DNA from: a virus
Virus record (IMG/VR): IMGVR_UViG_3300028802_000024
Location: 1-48,120 of that record
Length of the DNA stretch: 48,120 nt
Direction: 5' to 3' (one strand)
Both the position numbers and the translations under genes were made by a program. The notes below the pieces were generated by a model. It made no database searches. It was not told where the DNA came from and saw only the letters and a program-made list of their open reading frames with translations. Shown here piece by piece: positions 7,753-16,442 of this stretch (positions are counted from its first letter, which is position 1; the number at the start of each line of letters is the position of its first letter).

Positions 7753-9419
7753 TCGAACTGTCCAACGTCGCCTCGGTCTTCCCGGTGGGTACGAAAGTCG
7801 GTCTCTACGTCGACGCCGTCTTCGATGCGGGTCAGCCCTCTCCGGTGGGTCCCGCTATCTCAACGGCCGTCGTCGCCGGCGACGGCTCTCTCGCCTTCGA
7901 AGGGGGTGTCAACGACGGCACGACGTACGTCCTCGCGGCCAAACTCAAAGGCGAATGGAAGGTGATGCGCCGCACGACCACGGCGGCGACTAGCGAGACC
8001 GGGAAACCCGTAGGCCCTGCCGGCGGCGATCTGGCGGGCGAATACCCCGATCCTGAATTTGCCGTCGATATGGCGACCCAAGTTGAGCTTGAAACAGTGA
8101 AAAAAATCGCCGAAGAAGGCCTGCGTACGCCAGTCATCGATGTGACTGGACCCCTCTACGGGGCCGTAGGCGACGAAAAAACCGACAACACTCTGGCGAT
8201 CCAGGCCGCCATCGACGATGCCAGTAAAGCTGGCGGTGGGGTTGTTTACTTGCCCGCCGGGGTCTTCATGACGAAAACGCTGAGTATGCGCTCTAAGGTC
8301 TGCTTGCGGGGTGCGACCCGGCAAACGAGCTGGCTTAAACTGATCTCCGGCTCTACTGACCTGCTCAGCACCTTGAAACTCGGCGAAGGTGGCCAGGACG
8401 GCTATACCGCCCGTGAACTCACGCTCGACGCCAACGAAGCGGGCGGTGGGCTCGGTAGTGCCTGGAACTCCGACGGCCGCAAGGTGACCGGCTTCGATAT
8501 CGAGATCCGTAACGGCAAGGTCAACGGTCTCCGTCATCGGCAGAGTGGCACCGAACTGTCCGCTGCCGAAGGGGGGGACGATTCGTTCTTCCTCTGGGTC
8601 TGGGCCTTCAACAATGGTGAAAACGACATCTTGGATGAAGCGCACGACTGCACCTTCACGCACTGCCGTCTGATCGGTAAGGCCAAAAATGGCTTCAAAA
8701 ACACCGGCCCGGGCTCGGAGGCGATTCTCTATGACGTGCACGTTTGGTCGAAAAGCGAACGCCACGAACGCTGCTTCAATTTTGAAACTACTTGGATTGC
8801 AACTGCTTGCACCGCCGAGGGCGCTTCGGTCGCACAGGTACGAGTCAAGGGCGCGGGGGTCTGGAATGGCGGAAGGGTCTTCAGCGTCGCCGGGGCGGAA
8901 AACACGCCGGGCTTCGAACTGGTCGAATCCGGCTCTCGCCTGACCACACGGGCCACCGTGATCAACGCGACGGGGACCGGCGGAGCCTTTAGGGCGGTCG
9001 GTGAAAGTGTCGGCTCGGGCTCGGACCTCGATTTCATCTTTGAAGGCGGCAAATCCGTCTGCTTTACAAAGGCAGAAGGCGCGAAAATCGGCTTCTCTGA
9101 ACATATCCGCGTCACGCCGAACCTGCGTGGCGAAGTCACGATCGGCGAACCACCGTCGGTGCCATCGATTCCTTCCGCCGCCGAACTCACCGTCGACTCG
9201 AACGCCCGCATCGTCAAGGTGTCTGGCAAAGAAGAAGTGAAAAAAGTCAAGGCGACCTACGGTGGGCACGTGGTCACCTTCGTCACCACATCCGAAGCCA
9301 AATTCGCAGATGGCGAAAATCTGAAGCTCAAAGAAGCCTTCTCAGGCACGCCCGACGACACGATCACGCTGGCGTGCGACGGGACCAACTGGTACGAGAC
9401 CGGTAGGAGCCCCAACTGA
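7749..9419 (+). CDS. Tailspike, beta-helix (pectate-lyase-like)
   Basis: The 556-residue protein starts MIELSNVASVFPVGTKVGLY, the same anchor-like module as at 6460 and 9617. From about residue 125 it reads VTGPLYGAVGDEKTDNTLAIQ...GGGVVYLPAGVFMTK, the signature entry of the pectate-lyase-superfamily beta-helix used by tailspike depolymerases. The helix runs to about 430, followed by a small C-terminal domain. It probably binds and may cleave a host surface polysaccharide. I chose ATG 7749 over GTG 7731 because it has a GAGGA site, gives an ATGA overlap and matches the N-termini of its relatives. Confidence 0.85.
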   Translation: MIELSNVASVFPVGTKVGLYVDAVFDAGQPSPVGPAISTAVVAGDGSLAFEGGVNDGTTYVLAAKLKGEWKVMRRTTTAATSETGKPVGPAGGDLAGEYPDPEFAVDMATQVELETVKKIAEEGLRTPVIDVTGPLYGAVGDEKTDNTLAIQAAIDDASKAGGGVVYLPAGVFMTKTLSMRSKVCLRGATRQTSWLKLISGSTDLLSTLKLGEGGQDGYTARELTLDANEAGGGLGSAWNSDGRKVTGFDIEIRNGKVNGLRHRQSGTELSAAEGGDDSFFLWVWAFNNGENDILDEAHDCTFTHCRLIGKAKNGFKNTGPGSEAILYDVHVWSKSERHERCFNFETTWIATACTAEGASVAQVRVKGAGVWNGGRVFSVAGAENTPGFELVESGSRLTTRATVINATGTGGAFRAVGESVGSGSDLDFIFEGGKSVCFTKAEGAKIGFSEHIRVTPNLRGEVTIGEPPSVPSIPSAAELTVDSNARIVKVSGKEEVKKVKATYGGHVVTFVTTSEAKFADGENLKLKEAFSGTPDDTITLACDGTNWYETGRSPN

Positions 9420-9586
9420 TGCGCCCAACCCGCCGCACGCAGCCCTATAGGAAAGGCCCCCGGCCTCCGAGCCCGCAGTTGAAGGCCATGCAGCGTGGCC
9501 GCACCCTCTACGGCCAGAACCCCGCCGACATCTCGAGGCTTGCCACCAAGCGAGCCACCCAGCGCCGTCGCCGCTTGCAGCGCTAG
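9419..9586 (+). CDS. Small highly basic protein
   Basis: A 55-residue Arg/Lys-rich protein (MRPTRRTQPYRKGPRPP ... KRATQRRRRLQR), translationally coupled to the tailspike stop by TGATG. Small basic proteins in structural operons often bind packaged DNA or help assembly. No family is recognised. Confidence 0.6.
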   Translation: MRPTRRTQPYRKGPRPPSPQLKAMQRGRTLYGQNPADISRLATKRATQRRRRLQR

Positions 9587-9587
9587 C

Positions 9588-9609
9588 CGTCCGCTGGCCC
9601 CCTTACTTT
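9588..9609 (+). promoter_or_regulatory. Promoter-like element, copy 1 (leaderless start)
   Basis: CGTCCG (9588-9593), ten bases, then TACTTT (9604-9609), followed seven bases later by ATG 9617. The same arrangement with the same ten-base gap precedes the gene at 9944. TACTTT fits an actinobacterial -10 for a leaderless transcript, and no ribosome site is present. Confidence 0.45.
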
Positions 9610-9616
9610 CCGCCCG

Positions 9617-9910
9617 ATGGAATTCACGCTAGACCGGCCCGCCGCCTTCCCAGTCGGCACTTCGGTGAATCTCTACTTCGCCGAGGCCGTGGTCGACGAG
9701 GCCACGCACCCCGCCGGAGACCCGCTGGACACCCAGATCGTCGGGTTCGTCGAAGAAGTCGAAGACGAAGAAACCGAAGAAATGAAAGTCGTGCTCGACG
9801 AGGCCAGCACCGCGGTCGTCTTCAAAGGGCTCGAAGCTCGCAGGTACGCTGCGGGCGCCGAAGTCGACGGCGAGTGGCGGTTCCGTTTCTTTCAGGCCAC
9901 CGCTTCTTAG
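9617..9910 (+). CDS. Stand-alone FPVGT anchor-module protein
   Basis: The 97-residue protein is essentially the anchor module alone (FTLDRPAAFPVGTSVNLYF ... GAEVDGEWRFRFFQ). An acidic insertion (VEEVEDEETEEMK) lies between the halves that align with the proteins at 6460 and 7749. It may fill virion sites not occupied by the spike, or serve as an adaptor. The start has no ribosome site and probably uses a leaderless transcript. Confidence 0.7.
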   Translation: MEFTLDRPAAFPVGTSVNLYFAEAVVDEATHPAGDPLDTQIVGFVEEVEDEETEEMKVVLDEASTAVVFKGLEARRYAAGAEVDGEWRFRFFQATAS

Positions 9911-9913
9911 CGT

Positions 9914-9935
9914 CGTCCGTACCTCCGGCTACTTT
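9914..9935 (+). promoter_or_regulatory. Promoter-like element, copy 2 (leaderless start)
   Basis: CGTCCG (9914-9919), ten bases, TACTTT (9930-9935), then ATG 9944 after eight bases. Similarity to copy 1 extends to CGCCCGATGGA around the start codon. The two copies suggest duplicated internal late promoters feeding the head genes. Confidence 0.45.
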
Positions 9936-9943
9936 TTCGCCCG

Positions 9944-10297
9944 ATGGATTCGCTCCCTTCCGCAGTCGGCTACTGGCGCAAGATTCTGCGCGGCCAATCC
10001 ACGCAGAATCTCTTCACGCTAGGCGAACAGGTTGAAGAGCTGCAGCGCAACGACGGCTTCGGCGCGGTGATGAACCTCGTGAAACAGGGTCGAGAGGCTC
10101 TCGTGCGCGGGGCCACCGAGGGCCCAACGCGCGACCTGGCCCAGTATGCCCGCCTCATGGGCAACATCGCCGGTTTGGACGATCTCCAACATATCTGCAC
10201 CGCCATCCTCGAGGCCGTCGCGAGTCGACGGGACGAGGAAGAGAAACGGATCGCGGCCGAGGGCCGTGCCACAACCGATCAAGAGGAGCCATCGTGA
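9944..10297 (+). CDS. Hypothetical protein upstream of scaffold
   Basis: A 117-residue, mostly helical, charged protein (FTLGEQVEELQRNDGFGAVMNLVKQGREALV). It lies directly before the scaffold and overlaps its GTG by GTGA. Similar small helical proteins before the capsid genes act in head assembly, but the sequence alone does not identify it. Confidence 0.65.
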   Translation: MDSLPSAVGYWRKILRGQSTQNLFTLGEQVEELQRNDGFGAVMNLVKQGREALVRGATEGPTRDLAQYARLMGNIAGLDDLQHICTAILEAVASRRDEEEKRIAAEGRATTDQEEPS

Positions 10298-11244
10298 CGA
10301 GCGCACGACTGCCGGTACCGAGCAACCCCAGTGCCCTGTCTGCCTGGGCAAACGACTTCGAGGCCCGCTTCGGGATCCCGCCGATCGCCGGCGGCGAGAC
10401 GACTACAGTCGCTCCGCCGTCCCCCGCCGCCGCGCCGGCCACTCCGACAGCGCAGCCAGCGGGCACCCCTGCCGCCCCGGCTGCTCCTGCGGAGCCCGCC
10501 GCGCCGGCCACTCCGCCCGCCGCTGCCGCACCCGCCGGCGAGCCCGCTGCCCCCGACCGCCCGCCCTGGGCCGACGATCTCTTCTCGCGCATGGATCAGT
10601 TGGCGCCGCCCCAGCAGGTCGATCCCCTCGCGGTCGACCTCGGGCTCGTCGACGCTCCGTTGCCTCCCTTTGGGCAGGATCCCTCGCAGGCCGCCCCCAT
10701 GGCGCCGCAGGCTCAGCCTGGATTCCCACCTTCCGGTCAGGCGCAGCCTGGCCCAGCGGACGGCCTCCCGGGTCAGCCGCTACCCGGTCAGCCCGGCGAG
10801 AACGAGCTGATCCAGCGATACATCGACGAGCGCGCCGCCACGGCCGCTCAGCGCATTATCGAGGAGCGCGTCAATCCCATCCTGCAAGGGCAGGCCGCGG
10901 ATCGGCGTCGATCGGAGGGCGCGGCCCTCACGAAGGACTATCCGGAGCTCAAAGACCCGGCCAGGGCGAACGCCGTAGTGCAGGGCGCTCGTCAGTGGTC
11001 GCAAGCGATCTTCGGAACCCCCGACGCCGCCGGCGAGCCCGGCTTCGTTGAGATGTACCTCCTGGCAAGTAAGGCGATGGAGTCGGCCGAGGGCGCAGCC
11101 CCCGCCGTGCCCGGCCAGCCAGAGGTTCCCATCGAGACCCCCGGCGCCGCCTCCCCTGGCGCTCCCACGACACCCGAGAACGAGCTCGTGCAAAGGATCA
11201 AGTCGGCCGGCCCCGGAGGGAACCTTCCCTCCATCCTGGTCTAG
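10294..11244 (+). CDS. Capsid scaffolding protein (probable)
   Basis: The 316-residue protein has a long Pro/Ala/Gly-rich, low-complexity first half and a charged helical second half (ENELIQRYIDERAATAAQRIIEERVNPILQG...YPELKDPARANAV). The end is short and Pro-rich. Position immediately before the major capsid protein and this composition are typical of scaffolds, which fill and shape the prohead and then leave. No protease domain is visible. Confidence 0.7.
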   Translation: MTSARLPVPSNPSALSAWANDFEARFGIPPIAGGETTTVAPPSPAAAPATPTAQPAGTPAAPAAPAEPAAPATPPAAAAPAGEPAAPDRPPWADDLFSRMDQLAPPQQVDPLAVDLGLVDAPLPPFGQDPSQAAPMAPQAQPGFPPSGQAQPGPADGLPGQPLPGQPGENELIQRYIDERAATAAQRIIEERVNPILQGQAADRRRSEGAALTKDYPELKDPARANAVVQGARQWSQAIFGTPDAAGEPGFVEMYLLASKAMESAEGAAPAVPGQPEVPIETPGAASPGAPTTPENELVQRIKSAGPGGNLPSILV

Positions 11245-11290
11245 CCGTTCCACGATCTGCGGCGAGCGTGACACAGGAGACTCACTCGAA

Positions 11291-12607
11291 ATGCTCACCT
11301 ACTTGAAAGCGATGGCCCAGAACCGGGCCTCTCGCGCTCGTCGCTACCTCCGCGGAGTCGCCCGCGGCTTCCGCTTGCTGCCGCCGGCGGACGCCCTGTC
11401 GCTCCTCTTCAACCCCTCGCACGCTCGTCTCTTTGCCCCGATCGCCGGTGGCGAAGAAGTGGTCGAAGGGCAGCGAGGCATCGCCAACACGCCCGAACGT
11501 GGCCAAGAATTCGATATGCGGCAGGCGATCCTCGAGCTGGAGCCGAACTCCTCGCCGCTGCTCGTCTTCAGCAAGCAGGCCGAATCTCTCGCCGCGATCA
11601 ACCCGAAGTACTCGTGGTGGGAGGACAAGCTCAACGCCCGCTTCGACACCTGCGCCAAAGAAGCCGAAAAAGCGGTGACCAAAATCAAAGTCGGCAACCA
11701 GAACCTCTGGGCGGCCGACGACCTGATCTACATCACTCGCACCGGCGAGACGATGCGGGTCACCGGCAAAGAAGGCTCCGAAGAAGTCGTTGTCGTCCGC
11801 GGGGTCGGTTCGACCGCCGCGACGATCAAAGCCGAAGACGAGCTGATGCGAGTCGGCTCGGCTGCCCAGCAAGGCGCACTCGACAAGGCGGCGCGGTCGC
11901 GCAACCCGGTCGAGATCGTCAACTACACGCAGATCTTCCGCGAACCCGTCGACGCGACGGCGACCCGCCTTGCGACCCGCGACCGGACGCAGCCCCGCGA
12001 CTGGGACCGCCAGGTCAACCATGCCGGGATCGAGCACGCCAAGGACATCGAGTACGCGGCGATGCTCGGCCACCCGTCGATCGACACCACGGGCTCGCAG
12101 CCGCGGACGACGACCGGTGGGTTCGCCCACTTCGCCACCCAGAACATCACCGACGTCGGGGGCGAAATGACCGAGGTGGAGTTCTGGAACGCCTGCACGC
12201 CGGCCTTCCGGTATGGCTCCCAGAAGAAGCTCGGCGTCCTCTCCGCGACGGCCGCCAGCATCATCACGGGCTACCCGCGGTCCAAGGTGATCGTCACCCA
12301 GCCGGATCCCAGCCTCACCTTCGGGATCCACATCACCCAGATGATTACTCCGCACGGCAAGATCCTCAACCTGGTCACGCACTGGTTGATGGAGGGCAAA
12401 GAACTCTCCAAGCAGATCTGGATCGTGGACCTCTCCAACGTTGGCTATCGCTACCTCGACGGCGGCGAAGGCAACCGCGACACCCACATCCGGCACAACA
12501 TCCAGGCCAACGGCCAGGACGGCAAGAAGGACGAGTACCTCACTGAGTGTGGGTTCGTCTACAGCCAGCCCCTGACCCACGGCAAGATCGTCAACATCAC
12601 GTCGTAG
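11291..12607 (+). CDS. Major capsid protein, SU10/DUF5309-like
   Basis: The 438-residue protein builds the icosahedral shell. The segment RNPVEIVNYTQIFREPVDAT (NYTQIF at 211-216), the following HAKDIEYAAMLG helix and the GYPRSKVIV region match, from memory, the DUF5309 / phage SU10 major capsid family (HK97 fold). An N-terminal basic segment of about 40 residues (NRASRARRYLRGVARGFRLL) is unusual and could be an internal DNA-facing arm. AGGAGA lies ten bases before the ATG. Two hairpins follow the stop. Confidence 0.85.
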   Translation: MLTYLKAMAQNRASRARRYLRGVARGFRLLPPADALSLLFNPSHARLFAPIAGGEEVVEGQRGIANTPERGQEFDMRQAILELEPNSSPLLVFSKQAESLAAINPKYSWWEDKLNARFDTCAKEAEKAVTKIKVGNQNLWAADDLIYITRTGETMRVTGKEGSEEVVVVRGVGSTAATIKAEDELMRVGSAAQQGALDKAARSRNPVEIVNYTQIFREPVDATATRLATRDRTQPRDWDRQVNHAGIEHAKDIEYAAMLGHPSIDTTGSQPRTTTGGFAHFATQNITDVGGEMTEVEFWNACTPAFRYGSQKKLGVLSATAASIITGYPRSKVIVTQPDPSLTFGIHITQMITPHGKILNLVTHWLMEGKELSKQIWIVDLSNVGYRYLDGGEGNRDTHIRHNIQANGQDGKKDEYLTECGFVYSQPLTHGKIVNITS

Positions 12608-12613
12608 GTGGTA

Positions 12614-12661
12614 GGTGGGGGGTCCTCGGGCTCCCCACCGCCCCTTCTCGTGGAACGAGAA
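12614..12661 (+). terminator. Two hairpins after the capsid gene
   Basis: GGTGGGG (12614-12620) pairs perfectly with CCCCACC (12633-12639), and TTCTCG (12645-12650) pairs with CGAGAA (12656-12661). There is no T-tract, so these may be partial terminators or mRNA-stabilising structures that raise capsid mRNA above downstream genes. Confidence 0.45.
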
Positions 12662-12679
12662 AGGAATCGGTGAAGCAGC

Positions 12680-13240
12680 ATGAATGCAACCGCCACTGAG
12701 ACGACGGGAGCCCCGACGGTCACCTTCGTCTCGAAGACCAACAACCTGCGGCTGGTGAAGAAAAACGCCCGCAACCAGCCGATCGGCGAATCGGGCGACT
12801 ACCGCCAGATCCCCGGGGAAGATTTTCAGTTCTACGACGGGGTCCTCAACGTGAGCGATCCCGACGACCTCGCGTGGCTTCGAGCGCACGGGGAGCTGGG
12901 AAAGCTCTTCCACGAGCGAGGCGCCGAGGCCGATCGTCCGGTCGAGGATTCCTCGGCTCTGCATAAGGAACTCGTCGAGCTCGCCTACGACGGGAAGTTC
13001 GCGGAGATCGCCGACATCCTCACGGCCGAGCGGAGCACCTATAGCCGCCCGGACGTGCTTGCGGCGTGCGAAGCGTTCCTGACCAGCGGGGGGAGCGACG
13101 TGCCAGCGAAACCGGAGACGCCGGAGCACGAGCTCGAACGGACGCGCACGGAGCCGGCGGTAGGGGCTTCGGTCCCCGAGGTCGTCGCCCCGGGAACGGC
13201 GGGAGAGCCGGTCGCCGACACGCCGCCGGTTGCGAGCTAG
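12680..13240 (+). CDS. Hypothetical head accessory protein
   Basis: The 186-residue product begins with a beta-type segment (VTFVSKTNNLRLVKKNARNQP...GEDFQFYDGVLNVSDPDD). A helical middle and a Pro/Glu-rich tail follow. Such proteins directly after the capsid gene are often decoration or connector-adjacent proteins. It follows the paired hairpins and has an AAAGGAA ribosome-like site. Confidence 0.6.
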   Translation: MNATATETTGAPTVTFVSKTNNLRLVKKNARNQPIGESGDYRQIPGEDFQFYDGVLNVSDPDDLAWLRAHGELGKLFHERGAEADRPVEDSSALHKELVELAYDGKFAEIADILTAERSTYSRPDVLAACEAFLTSGGSDVPAKPETPEHELERTRTEPAVGASVPEVVAPGTAGEPVADTPPVAS

Positions 13241-13261
13241 GCGCCCCTGGGGGCCTCCCCC

Positions 13262-13909
13262 ATGCGCACGTTCGACGATGCCGTAGCTCAGCTACAGGGG
13301 GCCGAGGCCGGGGGCTTCGACTTCTCAGCGACGCAAGCCGCCACGCTCCTCAACGAGGGGCTGAAGCGGCTTGCGTCGCGTTCGGAATGGATCCGCACCG
13401 AGCTCGACCTCGGGCCCACCGTCGCCGCACAGGAGCTCTACTCGATCCCCGACAACGTCGTCCACGTCCGCGGCCTGGCTGTCGGAGGCGTCCCCTACCT
13501 CCTCAAGGACGTGACGATCGTCTGGGACGTCAAGAACGGCACCCGCTCGCTGCATCTCACCGGCGGCGTCGGCGGTATCTACGCCGAGCGGTTCGACGAA
13601 ACGGGCATCGCGAAGCAGATCGGCCTCTGGCCCATCCCCGAAGCCGACGAACTCCCGATCGTCGGGCTGGCCTCGATCGAGCCCGACGACCTCAAAGGCG
13701 AAGACCAGATCCCCTTTCCCCCGGAGTTCCGGCGTGCCGCACTCGACTACGCGAAGGGCATCGCCTACGAGGACGTCGACGAGAACCCGACGTCGGGCAA
13801 CTACTTCATGGGGCGGGCCGAGACCCGTGCCGAGGAACTGCGCCAACTCGCCAACCGCCGCGTCAGCGAAGGCCCTCTCAAGATCCCGGTGGCCGGACAC
13901 TCGCGCTGA
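13262..13909 (+). CDS. Head-tail connector (adaptor) protein
   Basis: The 215-residue protein starts with a helical segment, TQAATLLNEGLKRLASRSEWIR, followed by YSIPDNVVHVRGLAVGG. This arrangement is typical of podovirus adaptor proteins that bridge the portal and nozzle. A C-terminal helical hairpin (FPPEFRRAALDYAKGIAYEDV ... RAEELRQLANRR) also fits. The assignment rests on sequence character and on position between the capsid and nozzle genes. The stop overlaps the next ATG (TGATG). Confidence 0.7.
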   Translation: MRTFDDAVAQLQGAEAGGFDFSATQAATLLNEGLKRLASRSEWIRTELDLGPTVAAQELYSIPDNVVHVRGLAVGGVPYLLKDVTIVWDVKNGTRSLHLTGGVGGIYAERFDETGIAKQIGLWPIPEADELPIVGLASIEPDDLKGEDQIPFPPEFRRAALDYAKGIAYEDVDENPTSGNYFMGRAETRAEELRQLANRRVSEGPLKIPVAGHSR

Positions 13910-15741
13910 TGCCACTCGGGCGGGTTCTCCAAGAGGAATTCCGCGGTGGCGAACAGAGGGACTTCGCTCCGCACCTAATCGACCCGCGTGCCGTCTACAA
14001 GGCGCTCAACTCGATGCTCGACGACGACGGGTCGATCTACCGCCGTGGAGGCTCTGTAAGCGTCTCTAACGCTCCATTCGGGTCTGCCCTGCGGGGAGTG
14101 TGGGAGGGGTGGCTCCAGGGCGTTAGGCGGACGTTCCTGGCCTCTAGTAGCGCCTTCGGTGTTCTCGCCGCCGACGGCGTTACTCCGGTCAAACTCGGCG
14201 GCGCCGGCTTCGCGACCGTGCCGAAGCCGATGCACGCGATCCAAGACCTGCTCTTCGTCGGCGGCGGAACGATCTACGGCGGCTCGCGAATGGCAGCCGA
14301 CTACAGCACCGGCACGGCGACGCTGACCAAAGGCTCCAAGGTGGTCACCGGCGCCGGCACCAAATGGGCGGCCAACGTCGATGTCGGGATGCTCCTGCGC
14401 CACGGCGAAGGCGAGCGCGTCTATCCCGTCGCCGAAGTCAACTCGGACACCCAGCTCACCCTTCGCGACGCCTACGAGGGCGAAACCAAAGAAGGGACGG
14501 CCTACACGCTGAAGCGCCTCGAGGCCGCCACGGCGCCCTACATCGCCAGCGACATCTATGCGATCGCCTCCAAGCGCCTGATCGTCTGCGAACGCAACAT
14601 CGTCAAGTTCTCCGAGCCGGACAAGCCGCACGTCTACGAAGCCAAAATCGCGCCGCTCGAAACCGTGGTCCAGAACCGCCACGAACTCGAGGAGGGGACG
14701 AAGATCCTCGCGGCCGAATCGATCGGCGTCGACCGCGCGCAGATCTTCACCACGACCGGGATCACGATGATCTCCAACCTCGCCCTCTCGATCGTCGACG
14801 GCCAGGGCAATTCCCAGCACCGGATCGACAAGCTGAGCGGCGAGGTGCTGTGGGGCAACGGCGCCGGCATCGCGAGCTACTCCGGCTCGCTGGTCGTGCC
14901 GACCATGGAGGACGTCTTTCTGATGGACGGCACGAGCTCCCCGACCGCGCTGGGCCAGTCGATCATGCCGCGGCTTCGGGAGTACGCCGTCGATGGCCTT
15001 ACACCGGGCGGCGCCTTTGTCTTCCGCAATCACTATTTCCTGCCGCTCGTCGACCCCAGCGGCGTGCCGCAGGCCCTGGAGATCTGTCGCCTCGACCGGC
15101 CGCTGTGGCTTGGCCGCCATATCCCGATGCGCTGGCCGTGGTCGATGCACAACGGCTCGGGGGCGAAAATCTCTGCCGGGGTGACACGGCCGGCATCGAG
15201 CGCCGGTGACGCGCCTAGGGCTCTCGCCGCAGCCAGCGACGGGCTTCTCGTCGACCTGCGGACCTTCTTCGAACCGTCGGCCGCGGTCAAGAACGACCAC
15301 GACGGCACCACGCATCTGTGGGAAGTGATTACTCGCGACTACCCCGGCGGCCAGACATCGCTCGGGCGGTTCCGGCGGCTGCGGCTGCTCTACGAGCTCG
15401 AAGCCGCCTCCGGCGATGCCCCGCGCATCTACGCCGAAGTGGGTCTCGGGATCCGCAAACCCGGAGAGGCCGAATGGGACGTCGACACCTGGGACGACTT
15501 CGAATGGGTCGATCCGGAAGAGTCGGAGTTCGATCTGCTCGAAGAGCCCGGGCCCGCGCCGCCGAATGCAGGCGCGGAGTCGATCCTCTCCCAGAACGCC
15601 TGGACCTGGTATCTCAAAACGCACGCTCGCTACGCCCGCTTCCGGCTTCAATCATCCGACCCGGCCGCGAAACTCACGCTCCGAACGATCGAGGTGTTCG
15701 TCGCCCAGGCCGGCGGCATCCGACAAGGAAAGGTGGTCTAG
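13909..15741 (+). CDS. Tail nozzle-like protein
   Basis: This 610-residue, beta-rich protein directly follows the connector, as the tail-tube B/nozzle protein does in T7-like and SU10-like phages. An early domain (TATLTKGSKVVTGAGTKW...GMLLRHG...YPVAEVNSDTQLTL) resembles a small beta domain recurring in phage tail and neck proteins. Repeated strands such as IYAIASKRLIVCERNIVKF and GTSSPTALG suggest a propeller-like core. The C-terminal part is acidic and then beta-rich. It likely forms the distal end of the short tail. Confidence 0.7.
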   Translation: MPLGRVLQEEFRGGEQRDFAPHLIDPRAVYKALNSMLDDDGSIYRRGGSVSVSNAPFGSALRGVWEGWLQGVRRTFLASSSAFGVLAADGVTPVKLGGAGFATVPKPMHAIQDLLFVGGGTIYGGSRMAADYSTGTATLTKGSKVVTGAGTKWAANVDVGMLLRHGEGERVYPVAEVNSDTQLTLRDAYEGETKEGTAYTLKRLEAATAPYIASDIYAIASKRLIVCERNIVKFSEPDKPHVYEAKIAPLETVVQNRHELEEGTKILAAESIGVDRAQIFTTTGITMISNLALSIVDGQGNSQHRIDKLSGEVLWGNGAGIASYSGSLVVPTMEDVFLMDGTSSPTALGQSIMPRLREYAVDGLTPGGAFVFRNHYFLPLVDPSGVPQALEICRLDRPLWLGRHIPMRWPWSMHNGSGAKISAGVTRPASSAGDAPRALAAASDGLLVDLRTFFEPSAAVKNDHDGTTHLWEVITRDYPGGQTSLGRFRRLRLLYELEAASGDAPRIYAEVGLGIRKPGEAEWDVDTWDDFEWVDPEESEFDLLEEPGPAPPNAGAESILSQNAWTWYLKTHARYARFRLQSSDPAAKLTLRTIEVFVAQAGGIRQGKVV

Positions 15742-16299
15742 ATGGGCATCGTCGTCCTCCCGAAAACGCTTACCGCTCACACGACCGCCAAGGCCGCCGA
15801 CGTGATGGCCGACCTCAACAAACTGGTCGAAGTCGTCAACGGCAACATCGACCGCGAAAACATCAAAGACGGCGAGGTCGTCACCTCCAAGCTGCCCGAC
15901 GGGGCGGTCACTTCGCCGAAGTTCAAGCCCACCGCCGGGGCACTGTCGCTTGGCGCCGATGTCTCAGGCAAAGGCGAAACCATCGGCGGCGAAGTCTTCG
16001 ACCTGGCCGGGATGGAAGCTCCGGTTACCCCTGCGGTCAAATCTACCCTGTTCGTCTTCTTCTCTGCCTGGTTTTTTCATGTTTCTTCAGGCTACCCGGT
16101 GTCTGTGCAGATTTGGGTTGACGGTGTCGCTGTCGGCCTTCCGGCTGGCATAGGCGAAGAATCGAATACTTACCCAACGGGGGTTGTCGCTGTCAACCTT
16201 GAACCAGGTGCCCACACGGTGAAACTGCGCGGCAACGGCAACAAATTCACGAGCGTGCGCAAAGGGACCCAGTTCTCCTACTTCCTGGTCTCGCGATGA
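15742..16299 (+). CDS. Minor tail or fibre protein
   Basis: The 185-residue protein has a helical N-terminus (TAKAADVMADLNKLVEVVNGNIDRENI) and DGEVVTSKLPDGAVTSPKF repeats typical of short fibres. The C-terminal beta domain (SVQIWVDGVAVGLPAG...GVVAVNLEPGAHTVKLRG) resembles small sugar- or protein-binding sandwiches. It probably attaches to the nozzle. The C-terminal coding sequence is lower in GC than its surroundings. Confidence 0.65.
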   Translation: MGIVVLPKTLTAHTTAKAADVMADLNKLVEVVNGNIDRENIKDGEVVTSKLPDGAVTSPKFKPTAGALSLGADVSGKGETIGGEVFDLAGMEAPVTPAVKSTLFVFFSAWFFHVSSGYPVSVQIWVDGVAVGLPAGIGEESNTYPTGVVAVNLEPGAHTVKLRGNGNKFTSVRKGTQFSYFLVSR

Positions 16300-16442
16300 C
16301 CCTGCTCGACGAAATCAAGGACAAGGCCGACCTGGAGCGCTTCATCCGGCAGGCAGTCGAGCAGCGCCCGATGAATACCGTCGCTGGCCTCACCGCCAAG
16401 ATCGCCGAACTCGAAGCCCGTCTCAAAAAAGGCGGCCTCTAG
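16296..16442 (+). CDS. Small coiled-coil protein
   Basis: A 48-residue protein with an ATGA overlap to the preceding stop and a GTG of the next gene directly after its stop. The C-terminus (AKIAELEARLKK) has heptad spacing. It is probably a small virion or assembly factor coupled to the fibre gene. Confidence 0.6.
   Translation: MTLLDEIKDKADLERFIRQAVEQRPMNTVAGLTAKIAELEARLKKGGL

Noticed and set aside
11282-13129. A 615-codon minus-strand frame across the capsid gene.
   Set aside because: Antisense shadow of the major capsid gene and the following gene; no ribosome site or recognisable domain.
13975-15651. A 558-codon minus-strand frame across the nozzle gene.
   Set aside because: Antisense shadow; the plus strand has coupling to the connector gene and a coherent beta-rich protein.
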